Part shown: piece after piece, positions 33,828-43,400 of the stretch
How positions within the stretch are numbered: position 1 is the stretch's first letter
Layout: each line of letters opens with the position of its first letter
Assembly (NCBI RefSeq): GCF_003688895.1
Contig: NZ_REFV01000016.1
Coordinates: forward strand, 1-64,000
DNA from: Dokdonia sinensis
Lineage (GTDB): Bacteria; Bacteroidota; Bacteroidia; Flavobacteriales; Flavobacteriaceae
DNA: 64,000 bases
Reading direction: 5' to 3'
Notes under the pieces: generated by a model
What the model was told of the DNA's origin: nothing
Databases searched by the model: none
What the model saw: the letters and a program-made list of their open reading frames with translations, nothing else
Program-made: the position numbers and the translations under genes

Positions 33828-34926
33828 TAATCTTCAAATAATCCTCTCGACGCTTTACAAAATCTAGATCAGAAATATCAATAATCTTAACATTTAGATT
33901 GTGCTGTGACTTGATAAAATCCAGATAACCTTGATTTATTTTTTCAAGATATGCAGGGTCCATATCTTTCTCATAGCTTCGGCCACGCTTTTTGATGTTT
34001 GAGAGGAGGCGCTCCGTGTTTTGATAGAGGTACACATACAAATCTGGCTGTGGCATCTCTTTGTACATCATCTCGTGCAAGCGTTTGTAGAGCACATATT
34101 CTTCTTCCTGCAAGGTTACTTGAGCAAAAATGAGCGACTTATAGCGGTCATAATCTGCAATCATAAAGTCCTTAAAAAGATCATACTGCCCGATGTCATC
34201 CAGAAGTTGCTGGTACCTATCGGCCAGAAATGACATTTCTAGTGGGAAGGCATACCGCTCTGGTTCCTTATAAAACTTGGGCAAAAAAGGATTATCCTTA
34301 AAACGTTCTAGAATGAGCTTTGCATTAAACTCTTTGGCAATCATCGTGGCAAGGCTTGTTTTCCCCGCACCTATGTTCCCTTCGATGGTGATGTAATTGT
34401 AGTTACCTATTTCAAAACTATCCTTTGGGTTTTTAAGCCATTTGGGTTGTTTGGTCAGGACACTTTCATCTTTACAGTCTAGAAGTAGTTCTGAGTACGC
34501 TTTCGCGAAAGCGGAATGAATTTCCTCACCAGCAATATCACTTAGCGGTTGTAACACGAACTTGCGCTGTAACATCAATGGATGCGGAATTGTCAAAGTG
34601 TTACCCTCCTTTACAACATCGTCATAAAGCAATATATCTATATCAATACTTCGAGACTGATACCCCTCGGCTGGCTCACGTTTTCTACCGAGAAAATTTT
34701 CAATGCGTTGTACCGCGTCCAGAAGTTTGGTCGGACTCAGACCCGTTTCCATTTTTACCACACAATTATGAAAATCTGGTGCCTCAAAACCCCAAGCGGG
34801 ACTTTGATACACCGGCGAGATCCTAACCACAGCACCCACCTGCTCAAACAGCAACTGAATGGCATTATTGAGATACTCATAGGTATTTCCCTGATTACTC
34901 CCTAAAGATAAATACGTGATAGGCAA
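33814..34926 (-). CDS. folK: FolK-deoxynucleoside kinase fusion
   Basis: A 370-residue two-domain protein. Residues 1-135 are 6-hydroxymethyl-7,8-dihydropterin pyrophosphokinase (YLSLGSNQGN, then SRSIDIDILLYDD and HPLMLQRKFVLQPL), a folate synthesis step. Residues 176-370 are a deoxynucleoside kinase with Walker A EGNIGAGKTS, an ERFKDNPFLP loop and a lid-like RGRSYEKDMDPAYL, salvaging deoxynucleosides to dNMPs. The linker carries AFAKA (residues 139-143) encoded by a dispersed palindrome. The fusion is known in Bacteroidota and joins folate and dNTP supply. Confidence 0.92.
   Translation of the reverse strand: MPITYLSLGSNQGNTYEYLNNAIQLLFEQVGAVVRISPVYQSPAWGFEAPDFHNCVVKMETGLSPTKLLDAVQRIENFLGRKREPAEGYQSRSIDIDILLYDDVVKEGNTLTIPHPLMLQRKFVLQPLSDIAGEEIHSAFAKAYSELLLDCKDESVLTKQPKWLKNPKDSFEIGNYNYITIEGNIGAGKTSLATMIAKEFNAKLILERFKDNPFLPKFYKEPERYAFPLEMSFLADRYQQLLDDIGQYDLFKDFMIADYDRYKSLIFAQVTLQEEEYVLYKRLHEMMYKEMPQPDLYVYLYQNTERLLSNIKKRGRSYEKDMDPAYLEKINQGYLDFIKSQHNLNVKIIDISDLDFVKRREDYLKIISQF
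34499..34512. repeat. Dispersed palindrome GCTTTCGCGAAAGC
   Basis: Perfect copy in the interdomain linker of folK-dNK, read as AFAKA. Confidence 0.9.
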
Positions 34927-35022
34927 AGGTCTAGTATGGGTGTTAGAACGTTAACATTTAGCAACAAATTAAGGAAATCAAAATCACAATGACTTAATTT
35001 TGACGTTGAAGTTATCAAGAAA

Positions 35023-35736
35023 ATGAGTGAGACAACGACTACCCTGACTCCTAAAGATATAAGAGTAGCTTTCAGGATTTATTTTATTCTGGGCGCCCTT
35101 TTTATTTGTGCCCTTGTGGTCTCAAATTTGATTTTCCAGAAGTTCTTTGAGTGGAACCCTTTTGGGATTTACAATTTCCAGATTTCCGTGGGATTACTTC
35201 CCTACCCGATTACGTTTCTTATCACAGACCTTGTGAGTGAGATTTATGGGAGAAAAAAGGCAAACCAGATGGTTACGACTGGGATTTTTGCCTCTCTTTT
35301 TTCACTTATTATAGTGTATGTGGCAGATGCTGTTCCCGCAATGGAACAAAGCGCATTAGACAATGAGTTGTTTACTAAAGTCTTTGGAGCAACAGCGCTG
35401 GCGGTTTTTGCGAGTATGAGCGCTTACCTCCTTGCACAGTATGTGGATATTCACATATACCACTTCTGGAAAAGGATTACTAAGGGAAAACACCTCTGGT
35501 TACGTAACAACTTCTCGACCTTTGTGTCGCAATTTATAGACACCTTTAGTGTGACGTTTTTGCTGTGCTCGTTTGGGATTTTAGATTGGTCGCTTTTCCC
35601 CAAACTACTGGAAGCAGGCGTTTTATTTAAGATTATTGTGGCTCTTCTAGACACGCCTTTATTATATCTAGGTGTATGGGGTTTTAGGAAGCGTTTTAAA
35701 CTGGCGCAGGGTGAGGAGATTATGTTGCCTGTTTAG
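35023..35736 (+). CDS. Queuosine precursor transporter (YhhQ/VUT family)
   Basis: A 237-residue polytopic protein with about six helices. It has the family motifs ALFICALVVSNLIFQKFF, LLPYPITFLITDLVSEIYGRKKA and SQFIDTFSVTFLLCSFG. Members import queuosine precursors (preQ0/preQ1) for tRNA wobble modification. A candidate -7 box TAATTTTG lies at 34995-35002. The gene is divergent from folK-dNK. Confidence 0.92.
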   Translation: MSETTTTLTPKDIRVAFRIYFILGALFICALVVSNLIFQKFFEWNPFGIYNFQISVGLLPYPITFLITDLVSEIYGRKKANQMVTTGIFASLFSLIIVYVADAVPAMEQSALDNELFTKVFGATALAVFASMSAYLLAQYVDIHIYHFWKRITKGKHLWLRNNFSTFVSQFIDTFSVTFLLCSFGILDWSLFPKLLEAGVLFKIIVALLDTPLLYLGVWGFRKRFKLAQGEEIMLPV

Positions 35737-35753
35737 ACGTAGCGGATAAGTGC

Positions 35754-35823
35754 GCTTTCGCGAAAATGGAATATGGAAGATGGAAGTTGGAGGTTGGAAG
35801 TTGGGAGTTGGGAGTTGGGAGAT
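35754..35823. repeat. Half palindrome plus heptamer tandem repeat
   Basis: A truncated dispersed palindrome (GCTTTCGCGAAAA) is followed, after 9 nt, by about six imperfect 7-bp units of the type GAAGTTG/GGAGTTG up to 35823. It lies between the queuosine transporter and AsmA genes. Confidence 0.75.
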
Positions 35824-35867
35824 AATGAAGAATTAATAATGAGATACCCTCTTAATTGGGTACGACA

Positions 35868-38576
35868 ATGAAGAATATGAAAAAGATATTAAAAATAACA
35901 GGAGTGACCGTTTTAGTGCTAGCCATATTGCTCGCACTTGCTCCTATGTTGTTTAAGGGCAAAATAGAAGATTTGGTCAAGAAGACCATAAACAACAATG
36001 TAAATGCTCAGGTAGAATGGGCAGACCTTGACTTGAGTCTTTTCAGAAGTTTTCCAGATGCCACGGTTGTTATAAATGACTTTACGGTGATAAACAATGC
36101 ACCTTTTGCAGGAGATACACTCGCTTCGGGCAAACGCTTGCAAATAGATATGGGCGTGATGCAACTTTTTAAAAACGCATCAGATGACCCTATAAGCGTG
36201 GATGCCTTAAAACTCGATGAGGCGCTGGTAAACATCAAAATAGATTCCGTAGGAAATGCAAACTATGATATTGCAAAGGAAACAAATGATTCCGCTTCCG
36301 CGAAACCCGTACTGAGCAGGGAAACTGCTTCTAAACCTTTTGTATTTGACTTACAGCAGTATGAGATTACTGACTCAAAAATCAACTATCAAGATGAATC
36401 AAACAAAACATACCTCAAACTCACCGAGGTAAATCACGAAGGACAAGGAGATTTCTCGGCAGTTTCAAGTGATTTGGATACGGAGACGACTGCTAAGGTT
36501 TCTTTTGACTATGACGGTATCAATTACCTAGACAATCACGACCTTGATCTGACTGCGGTTATTCAGATGGATCTCGAGAATCAGAAGTACACCTTTAAGG
36601 AAAACAGCGGGCACATCAATGCCTTGCCCCTAACCTTTGACGGTTTTGTTCAGGTGATTGAAGAAGGTTCGGATATCGATCTATCGTTTCAAACGCCAGA
36701 TTCAGACTTTAAAAACTTTCTAGCGGTCATCCCAAAGACCTATGCAAAGAATCTGGACGGAGTGGAGACGAGTGGCGATTTTCGCGTAAGCGGAAAAATA
36801 AGTGGTAAAGCAACGGAAACTACCATACCACAACTGGATATTGAGATTCTTTCAAACAATGCATCATTTAATTATCCGCAACTACCAAAACGGATGGATA
36901 ATATTGATATCGATGTAAAAATAAAGAACGAAACAGGCAATGCAGATGATACATACATCGCGATTAATGCGCTCAAATTTAGAATAGACGACGATATTTT
37001 TCAAGCGAACGGAACGCTACGTAATCTTACAGCAAATATGCTCGTAAATCTTGCGATAAAGGGAGCACTAGATTTAAAAAGCATAGAGCAAGTATATCCA
37101 TTGAATCTTGATACCCCACTTCAAGGGCGCCTTGTGGCAGATGTGACGACGGCTTTTGATATGAATTCTGTAGAAAAACAGCAGTATCAAAATATTAAAA
37201 GTAATGGTACGGCGAGTCTGTCAAACTTTGAATACAAAACGCCAGAGTTACCAAATCCTATTAAAATTTCCAATGCAAATGTGAAGTTTAATCCTGGGAC
37301 GATTACACTTAATGAATTTACCGCCACAAGCGGGAAAACAGATATGAATGCCACGGGAAGTATCGAGAATTTGATTCCGTTTATTATGTCTAAGGAAGAT
37401 TTAAAAGGACGGTTCAATGTAAAATCAAAAGTGTTTAACCTAAACGACTTTGCTGTTGCAGAAACCAAACCAACTACAAAATCAAGTGGCTCTGGCACAA
37501 TCAATGGGACTAACACTACTGGAGAAAAAAGTGTCAAAATTCCAGATTTTCTAGATGCTTCACTCAGCTTTCAGGCAGATAAGGTCATTTATGACAACCT
37601 CGAACTGACCAATGCCAAAGGAACGGTTGCTATTGCCAATGAAGAAGCGCAAATTTCTGGATTGAACTCGGGGATTTTTGGCGGAGACGCAGGACTTTCT
37701 GGAAATGTAAAAACACGTGACGGAAAGCCCACATTTGATATGACGCTCGACCTGAGCAGTATTGATATAGATCGTTCTTTTAAAGAACTGGATATGCTCA
37801 AAGGGCTTGCTCCTGTAGCCAAAGCACTTCAAGGTGCGTTTAATACAAGGATTAATCTTAAAGGACAGCTCGATGAGAATTTTAGCCCGATTTTGAGTAC
37901 GATTGCTGGAGATGCCTTTGCACAAATTTTAACCGCACAAGTAAATCCAGAACAAATGCCACTACTCGCACAACTGGACAGTAAGCTAGATTTTATCAAC
38001 CTGAACGACCTAAATCTGGACAAACTAAAAACTACGCTCACTTTTAATAATGGGCAGGTGCAGGTCAATCCTTTTGACTTTAAAGTAAAAGATATCGTAG
38101 TAAATGTAAGCGGTGGGCATAGTTTTGAAAACGTAATGAACTACAATTTAAAATTAGATATTCCCGCAAAATATTTAGGAAGCGACGTGAGCGGATTACT
38201 ATCTAAGCTTACGGCTGAGGAAAAAGAGAACCTTTCTGTAAATCTCCCTGTTTCCCTAGGCGGTAGTTTTGCATCTCCGCAAGTGAGTCTCAACACCCAA
38301 AGTGCAATAAGTAGTCTCACTACAAAAATTGTCGATATACAAAAACAAAGGGCCAAAGATCAAGTAGAAGATAAACTAGACGATATTTTAGGAGGGATTT
38401 TAGGTGGCAACAAACCTAAAGACAGCACAGCGACACAAGGCAACGGACAAACCACAGATAAACCAAAAACCGACGAAGTCATTAAAGACGTCGCAACCGA
38501 TATTCTAGGCGGACTTTTTGGAAAGAAAAAGAAAAAGGAGACAGCTGGGGCTAAAAAGGATAGTGTGAATAATTAA
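35868..38576 (+). CDS. AsmA family protein
   Basis: A 902-residue protein with an N-terminal membrane anchor (ILKITGVTVLVLAILLALAPML), then KIEDLVKKTINNNVNAQVEWADLDLSLFRSFP, the AsmA N-terminal pattern. A very long beta-rich region follows, of the bridge-like type now linked to phospholipid transport between membranes. The AsmA C-terminal region (about 690-840) includes GNVKTRDGKPTFDMTLDLSSI and QVNPFDFKVKDIVVNVSGGH. The C-terminus is Lys/Asp-rich with GGILGG repeats. I chose the ATG at 35868; another at 35877 is equally possible. It converges on the DUF3857 gene. Confidence 0.88.
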   Translation: MKNMKKILKITGVTVLVLAILLALAPMLFKGKIEDLVKKTINNNVNAQVEWADLDLSLFRSFPDATVVINDFTVINNAPFAGDTLASGKRLQIDMGVMQLFKNASDDPISVDALKLDEALVNIKIDSVGNANYDIAKETNDSASAKPVLSRETASKPFVFDLQQYEITDSKINYQDESNKTYLKLTEVNHEGQGDFSAVSSDLDTETTAKVSFDYDGINYLDNHDLDLTAVIQMDLENQKYTFKENSGHINALPLTFDGFVQVIEEGSDIDLSFQTPDSDFKNFLAVIPKTYAKNLDGVETSGDFRVSGKISGKATETTIPQLDIEILSNNASFNYPQLPKRMDNIDIDVKIKNETGNADDTYIAINALKFRIDDDIFQANGTLRNLTANMLVNLAIKGALDLKSIEQVYPLNLDTPLQGRLVADVTTAFDMNSVEKQQYQNIKSNGTASLSNFEYKTPELPNPIKISNANVKFNPGTITLNEFTATSGKTDMNATGSIENLIPFIMSKEDLKGRFNVKSKVFNLNDFAVAETKPTTKSSGSGTINGTNTTGEKSVKIPDFLDASLSFQADKVIYDNLELTNAKGTVAIANEEAQISGLNSGIFGGDAGLSGNVKTRDGKPTFDMTLDLSSIDIDRSFKELDMLKGLAPVAKALQGAFNTRINLKGQLDENFSPILSTIAGDAFAQILTAQVNPEQMPLLAQLDSKLDFINLNDLNLDKLKTTLTFNNGQVQVNPFDFKVKDIVVNVSGGHSFENVMNYNLKLDIPAKYLGSDVSGLLSKLTAEEKENLSVNLPVSLGGSFASPQVSLNTQSAISSLTTKIVDIQKQRAKDQVEDKLDDILGGILGGNKPKDSTATQGNGQTTDKPKTDEVIKDVATDILGGLFGKKKKKETAGAKKDSVNN

Positions 38577-38599
38577 CCTATCAGTATTGAATTTTACAC

Positions 38600-41239
38600 T
38601 TACAATGGCTTGAAGCGGTCATTATCATCTTCGGTTTCTGTCGTTTCTCTTAAAATATCTGTTTGAACGGTTGATATTAATTTTTCTGTTTGCTCTTGAT
38701 AATTGGGGCCGTAATGAACAAAAGTATCCTTTACCCTTTCGGAAATTATAAAGTATGGAATCCATATAGCGCAAGCTATAAATGCCCTTCCAATTTCTTT
38801 CGCATTCTCTGCCCAATCTGCGGGAGTCATTGCTTCGCTCACAAGAATATTTACCAAGACTGCGTCTATCATTAAGAATAGTAAAGTACTTGCGTAGAAA
38901 ACAATCATTAACCTAGGTACTATGGTACGTTTCTCAAAGAAAAGAATGATAATAAGAGCTGTGAAAATGATCCTCAGAATATTCACTATAAGTTCAAATA
39001 TTACCACAAGCAACAATGGTTTACCTTGAATCCCTTCTGTGTTCCAAAGGGTTTTCCAAGTATAGGCATCCACAAAACTAAGCTCGGTGATAAAGCCATA
39101 TAGAATGACTATTGGGGTAAGTATTAATCCTATAGAAACTAAAATTAACCAGCCACCCAATGGTTTTCCTTTTGCCCTAGAAGAGCGAGCTGGAACATCA
39201 TAACTTTGATAGATTTTGTAAGCTCCATAAACACCTAACACTAACGTAAGAAGTATTATGACAATACTGATCCAACTTATACCTGGGGTTTCCGCCATTT
39301 GACTTAAACCTAAATCGTACGTTATAAAATATGACAAATCATCTCTTATTTTATTATGGTCCGCAATATATTTAGGCACATCATCTGCCTTTACAAATTC
39401 TTTAAAATGCTGGTAATCATATGATATTACTAACTTTTTAAGATAATAGCTGATTTCTTGACTATAAGAAAAGTAATCGCTTTTGATCTCTTGATTGTAA
39501 TCTTCAAATGACCATTTTTCAGGTAAATTTACAGCGATATCATAATTAAGATTTACTGGATATCCTATACTATAAGGGCCAGAACGCTCTGGAGATTTTG
39601 GAGGGTTTACAAAGTTCTCTAACGTAAGAGGATAAATTTCTATGTAAATCAATTTGTCGTTATCTGGAGATTTAGACCATATAGAATCAACTATATAAGA
39701 TTCTCTAACAACTAATTTGTTTCCATCTAATTTATTATCTTCTATTGTAATTTTCCTGTTTTCCTTTATTGTCGGAAATAAAGCACTATAAAATTGTAAA
39801 TAATCGGTTTGTATGGCCGCAGTACTGCGCTGAGCAAAATCAGATCTTATATTATCTGCATTGGTTCCAGTATATGTTGTTACGATAGTGAGTTCTCCAC
39901 TCCCGTTAATCTTATTAATATCATAAATTTCCTGAATATCGATACCACTTATAGTCTTATTTGGAATTGAAACTAATTCCTTTTCGCCAGACTTTAGGAT
40001 TAGACCCTTTTTATAATCTGGAAAATTACGTTTCTTGTTTATAAGTCCCTGATTAGACATAGTGGGGTCCACAAAATACTGAGTGCCCTCAAGCTTATAG
40101 CTCACAACACAATGATCAAAAAGGTTTGGATTAGGCAACTTATCATCAATGACCCCTCCATTGTAACTATGCACAAGCATAGGGTGAGCCTCTACTCCAT
40201 ACAAATTAAGCAATTCACTCAACAAGAAAGATTTTCCTTTACAATCACCATAGCGTTGCTCTAGCACTTTTAATGGAGACTCTGGAAGGTGAGAATTCAG
40301 ACCATTTTCAAATCCGAAATATCTTACTTCATCTTGTACAAAATCGATAAGTGAATTGACCAATTCTTCCTTATTTGAAGAAAGATCATCTTGATGTGAG
40401 GAAAACTCAGTAGTCACAAGCTCTTTGAGCTTAACTTTATCTGCCGAGTTTAAGGTATAAAGGGATACATATTGATTTACAATAGATTCCCAAGAGTCAT
40501 AATTACTTATTTCAACATAAGGAAAGTCATCATACCAAATAGGTGTATTTACATCATAATATTTATAATCCACATTATCCAGATTCCAAGAATATTCGAG
40601 ATTATTATCCTTTTCAATAATCTCGGCTTTTGGTGCGCCATTGTAGTATTCAAAATTAAAGTCTTCACCCTTGGGCACGATAAATTTACAACGCATCTCA
40701 CCCACAGGAATCGTGAACTGAAAATAAGCTTGTCCGGCATAACCACCTTCATAAATTGGATTTTCACCTATAATGGAATACGAATAATCCAATATATCGC
40801 CCTCACGAATATCTCTTAGATTAATAAGGCTAGTAAGTCTTCCGTCATAAAGTTTGCGCTCGAGATTAGATTCTCTTTGAATGGTTTGAACATTACTAAG
40901 GTTAAGCTTGTTTATACGTTCTCCATTCCTTATTACATCAATATTATGTAAAACAAGATTCTCATAGGTAGGATCAAAATCTAAAGTTATGTCAGACATT
41001 TGGGTAATCCCCTCAGTATTGAGCACCTTGATAGCGAGATGAATATATGTTGTCTCCTTTGGTATATGATATTGTCTGTCAGACAAGAGATAATAAAATC
41101 CGCTTTGATCTTCTTGGTCTTTTACCGTTGTATTATATGGAGGACTCTCGACCCAATCTGGAATTTTACCTATGGTAGGTTTTTGTGAGAAAGCGTTAAG
41201 ACTAAATAGAAAGACAAAGAAAATGAGTAGGTAGCGCAA
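38600..41239 (-). CDS. DUF3857/transglutaminase-like protein with DUF2569 membrane domain
   Basis: This is an 879-residue protein. It has a signal peptide (MRYLLIFFVFLFSLNAFSQ) and a DUF3857 beta domain (about 50-240). A transglutaminase-like core (about 270-400) follows, with the Cys of LEQRYGDCKGKSFLLSELLNL, the His of FDHCVVSYKL and an Asp in YFVDPTMS. A DUF3858-like part leads to a C-terminal membrane region of several helices starting GKPLGGWLILVSIGLILTPI, which matches DUF2569. The Cys-His-Asp triad appears intact, though the substrate is unknown. The enzymatic part probably faces the periplasm. Confidence 0.88.
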   Translation of the reverse strand: MRYLLIFFVFLFSLNAFSQKPTIGKIPDWVESPPYNTTVKDQEDQSGFYYLLSDRQYHIPKETTYIHLAIKVLNTEGITQMSDITLDFDPTYENLVLHNIDVIRNGERINKLNLSNVQTIQRESNLERKLYDGRLTSLINLRDIREGDILDYSYSIIGENPIYEGGYAGQAYFQFTIPVGEMRCKFIVPKGEDFNFEYYNGAPKAEIIEKDNNLEYSWNLDNVDYKYYDVNTPIWYDDFPYVEISNYDSWESIVNQYVSLYTLNSADKVKLKELVTTEFSSHQDDLSSNKEELVNSLIDFVQDEVRYFGFENGLNSHLPESPLKVLEQRYGDCKGKSFLLSELLNLYGVEAHPMLVHSYNGGVIDDKLPNPNLFDHCVVSYKLEGTQYFVDPTMSNQGLINKKRNFPDYKKGLILKSGEKELVSIPNKTISGIDIQEIYDINKINGSGELTIVTTYTGTNADNIRSDFAQRSTAAIQTDYLQFYSALFPTIKENRKITIEDNKLDGNKLVVRESYIVDSIWSKSPDNDKLIYIEIYPLTLENFVNPPKSPERSGPYSIGYPVNLNYDIAVNLPEKWSFEDYNQEIKSDYFSYSQEISYYLKKLVISYDYQHFKEFVKADDVPKYIADHNKIRDDLSYFITYDLGLSQMAETPGISWISIVIILLTLVLGVYGAYKIYQSYDVPARSSRAKGKPLGGWLILVSIGLILTPIVILYGFITELSFVDAYTWKTLWNTEGIQGKPLLLVVIFELIVNILRIIFTALIIILFFEKRTIVPRLMIVFYASTLLFLMIDAVLVNILVSEAMTPADWAENAKEIGRAFIACAIWIPYFIISERVKDTFVHYGPNYQEQTEKLISTVQTDILRETTETEDDNDRFKPL

Positions 41240-41342
41240 TGGAATATCAGAGTTAATTCAATAAGCGCCACAAGATAATATGATTATCCCTACTATAAAA
41301 ATGCATCTCTATAATCACGTAGAAAAATTCAAGTAATTCTGA

Positions 41343-42257
41343 TTAATCATCCACCTCCTTAATCTCGTTAAGCTCGACATTTTTATATTTTGCATAGTCA
41401 AAACCACTCTGCCACCAAGCTTGCATCTTTTCTTTGTTGAACACTAGTGAGTTTGTAGTAAGCACCGTCGGTGTGTAGTAAAAATTGATAATCGCATCAG
41501 TATTATTGGCTGCGTACTTGCCTATAGCGATATTTTGCTTTTCGATACGGTCCATCATATAACCGTGGAGATTACTCAACAAAGAAAATACATTAGTAGA
41601 TGGAAGATTATTGTAGTACGTGACTTCTGTTTCCAATACGATCACATCTATTTCCGTCGCACCTCGATCTACGGCTTCCTTTATGGGTACCAAACTACCA
41701 AAACCACCGTCTGCATACTCACAGCCGTTCTTTTTGGCAAGACTCATAAATGGAATATAGTTGCACGACATCCAGATCCATTCACAGAAATCTTCGTAGG
41801 TTTCTTCATTACTGGATTTATATTCTGTTTTGTGCAAAGAGAGGTTGGAAACCGTTACGATGACTTCCTTGCCACTTGCCTGCAACTTTTCAAAATCTGA
41901 TTTTGGGAACGTGTCGGTAATTAAGGTTTTAAGCTTTTTACTTTCGCCAAATGTCTTAGAACCCCGCATAAAATTGCGCAACACACTAAAATGGTCTATA
42001 GCAATGGTCTCCTGCCCCCATTTATCCATTTTTACATTAAAAGGACAACGGCTAAAAATCGCCTTTTGATTTACCGACGTATAAACGTGTTTTATCTTCT
42101 CAATCTCATTAGTAGCTAGATGAGGAACGAGCAAACTCCCAGTAGATGTCCCGATGAGCAAATCGTAATTACGGCCCAGCTCCTCGATAAGGTACTGCGC
42201 CACACCACCTCCAAAAGCGCCTTTACTTCCTCCTCCAGATATAACAAGTGCCCGCAT
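41343..42257 (-). CDS. Patatin-like phospholipase family protein
   Basis: The 304-residue protein has the oxyanion-hole motif SGGGSKGAFGGGVAQYL (about residues 7-23), the nucleophile elbow GTSTGS (about 37-42) and the dyad Asp in ADGGFGSLVPI. These are the parts of a Ser-Asp lipid acyl hydrolase. There is no signal peptide, so it is probably cytoplasmic or membrane-associated. It is followed in the same direction by the DUF3857 gene, with about 100 nt between. Confidence 0.9.
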   Translation of the reverse strand: MRALVISGGGSKGAFGGGVAQYLIEELGRNYDLLIGTSTGSLLVPHLATNEIEKIKHVYTSVNQKAIFSRCPFNVKMDKWGQETIAIDHFSVLRNFMRGSKTFGESKKLKTLITDTFPKSDFEKLQASGKEVIVTVSNLSLHKTEYKSSNEETYEDFCEWIWMSCNYIPFMSLAKKNGCEYADGGFGSLVPIKEAVDRGATEIDVIVLETEVTYYNNLPSTNVFSLLSNLHGYMMDRIEKQNIAIGKYAANNTDAIINFYYTPTVLTTNSLVFNKEKMQAWWQSGFDYAKYKNVELNEIKEVDD

Positions 42258-42560
42258 TTTTTACTAGTCGTTTGTTTATATGCAACTTAATAAATTTAAA
42301 TGAAGGGTACGCTTTCGCGAAAAAGAAATTTGGAAGTGGGAAGTGGGAAGTGGGAAGTGGGAAGTGGGAAGTGGGAAGTGGGAAGTGGGAAGTGGGAAGT
42401 GGGAATATATTAATTAAAAAAAACAAAAAAATGAGTGGTTGAGTGATTTTATATGAAGTGGTAGCCCAATTTAGAATCGTATGGAACTACCAGAAACGGA
42501 GGATAATGTTGGGTGTTGGGTGTTGGGTGTTGGGTGTTGGGTGTTAAAATGATAAACGTA
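42258..42560. repeat. Repeat-filled intergenic region
   Basis: This 303-bp gap has no gene. A truncated dispersed palindrome (42311-42323) is followed by ten perfect copies of the 7-bp unit GTGGGAA (42336-42405). A second array of five GTTGGGT units lies at 42508-42542. Both strands can be read as short frames, but these only translate the repeats (for example FPLPTSH). Confidence 0.85.
42311..42323. repeat. Dispersed palindrome, truncated copy
   Basis: GCTTTCGCGAAAA: the left arm and centre are intact, and the right arm runs into a heptamer repeat. Confidence 0.8.
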
Positions 42561-42854
42561 CTATTCTTCGCCAAGCTCATTTCTACTTTCTTTTGATGCC
42601 TTCCGCGACTTGTAGATAATGTAGAACACGCCTCCTACTAGGATATAAGGAATCACCATCAAGTATTTGATGCCGTTATTAACTCCTTTGGCAGTACTGT
42701 TATCTTCCTCAGATTGCAGGACGGCACGGCACATAGCGCATTGGGTTGTCGCTGTGGTCGATGCGTAGCTGTCTGCTTTCGCGCCTGCCTGTCCGGTAGG
42801 CAGGAAAGCGGAAAAAAGAAACACAATCAATATTACAGTCCTCAAATTCTTCAT
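42561..42854 (-). CDS. Small exported membrane protein of cytochrome oxidase cluster, with in-frame repeat insertion
   Basis: A 97-residue protein starting MKNLRTVILIVFLFSAF, with a CAMCR motif and a C-terminal membrane helix (YLMVIPYILVGGVFYIIYK). It overlaps the stop of the DUF420 gene (TAATG). The signal peptide region contains LPTGQAG, encoded by a 21-bp GC-rich near-palindrome inserted inside a dispersed palindrome. Removing it restores AFAKA, the sequence the uninterrupted palindrome encodes in this frame. The CxxC-like motif and the SCO/DUF420 neighbours suggest a role in oxidase assembly, but this is inferred. Confidence 0.75.
   Translation of the reverse strand: MKNLRTVILIVFLFSAFLPTGQAGAKADSYASTTATTQCAMCRAVLQSEEDNSTAKGVNNGIKYLMVIPYILVGGVFYIIYKSRKASKESRNELGEE
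42775..42810. repeat. Composite palindrome: 21-bp insert in the dispersed palindrome
   Basis: GCTTTCGCG (42775-42783) and AAAGCG (42805-42810) are separated by a 21-bp near-palindrome (42784-42804). The reading frame of the host gene is preserved and gains seven residues. Confidence 0.85.
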
Positions 42855-43399
42855 TAATGCACGTAATATGGTGATATCATAAGATACACAATTACTCCAG
42901 TAATAGCAACATACAACCAAATAGGAAATGTTATACGCGCTAGTTTTTTGTGTTTATCAAAACGTTGTGCAAGCGCTCTCACATAAGTGATGAGTACCAT
43001 AGGAATAATCCCAATGGACAACAGAATATGGGAAATCAATAGGAAGAAATATACGTATCTGATTGCTCCTTCTCCGCCAAATTTGGTAGAATCTGCAGTC
43101 ATATGGTATGCCACGTACATCAATAAAAACACCACAGAGAGGAATATCGCAAACTTCATTAATCGCTCGTGCGTGGTGCGATTACCTTTTTTGATGGCGA
43201 GCACCGCGAGAATCAATACGATTGCCGTAAGGCCATTTATACTCGCATATATAGGAGGTAAAAATGTGAGTGGCTCTACGTCCAATCCAAAATCTTTTAA
43301 CTTTATGGTAAATAGAACCGCAACGGCTACTGGAATTATTATGGATAAGGCGATAATCCAGCCCTTGTATTTTTGTTCGGTTTTGGAAAGCGTACTCAT
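42854..43399 (-). CDS. DUF420 family membrane protein
   Basis: The 181-residue protein has five hydrophobic helices and the DUF420 His-containing pattern (HERLMKFAIFLSVVFLLMYVAYH and LLISHILLSIGIIPMVLITYVRA). DUF420 proteins (CtaG-like context) accompany heme-copper oxidase assembly genes. It sits 1 nt after the SCO gene and overlaps the small CAMCR protein, so all three are cotranscribed. Confidence 0.9.
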   Translation of the reverse strand: MSTLSKTEQKYKGWIIALSIIIPVAVAVLFTIKLKDFGLDVEPLTFLPPIYASINGLTAIVLILAVLAIKKGNRTTHERLMKFAIFLSVVFLLMYVAYHMTADSTKFGGEGAIRYVYFFLLISHILLSIGIIPMVLITYVRALAQRFDKHKKLARITFPIWLYVAITGVIVYLMISPYYVH

Positions 43400-43400
43400 A

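Noticed and set aside
42223-42426. ORF with FPLPTSH repeats
   Set aside because: It only translates the heptamer repeat and overlaps no conserved feature.
42336-42542. Direct repeats resembling a CRISPR array
   Set aside because: Units are 7 bp and contiguous, with no unique spacers, and no cas genes are nearby.
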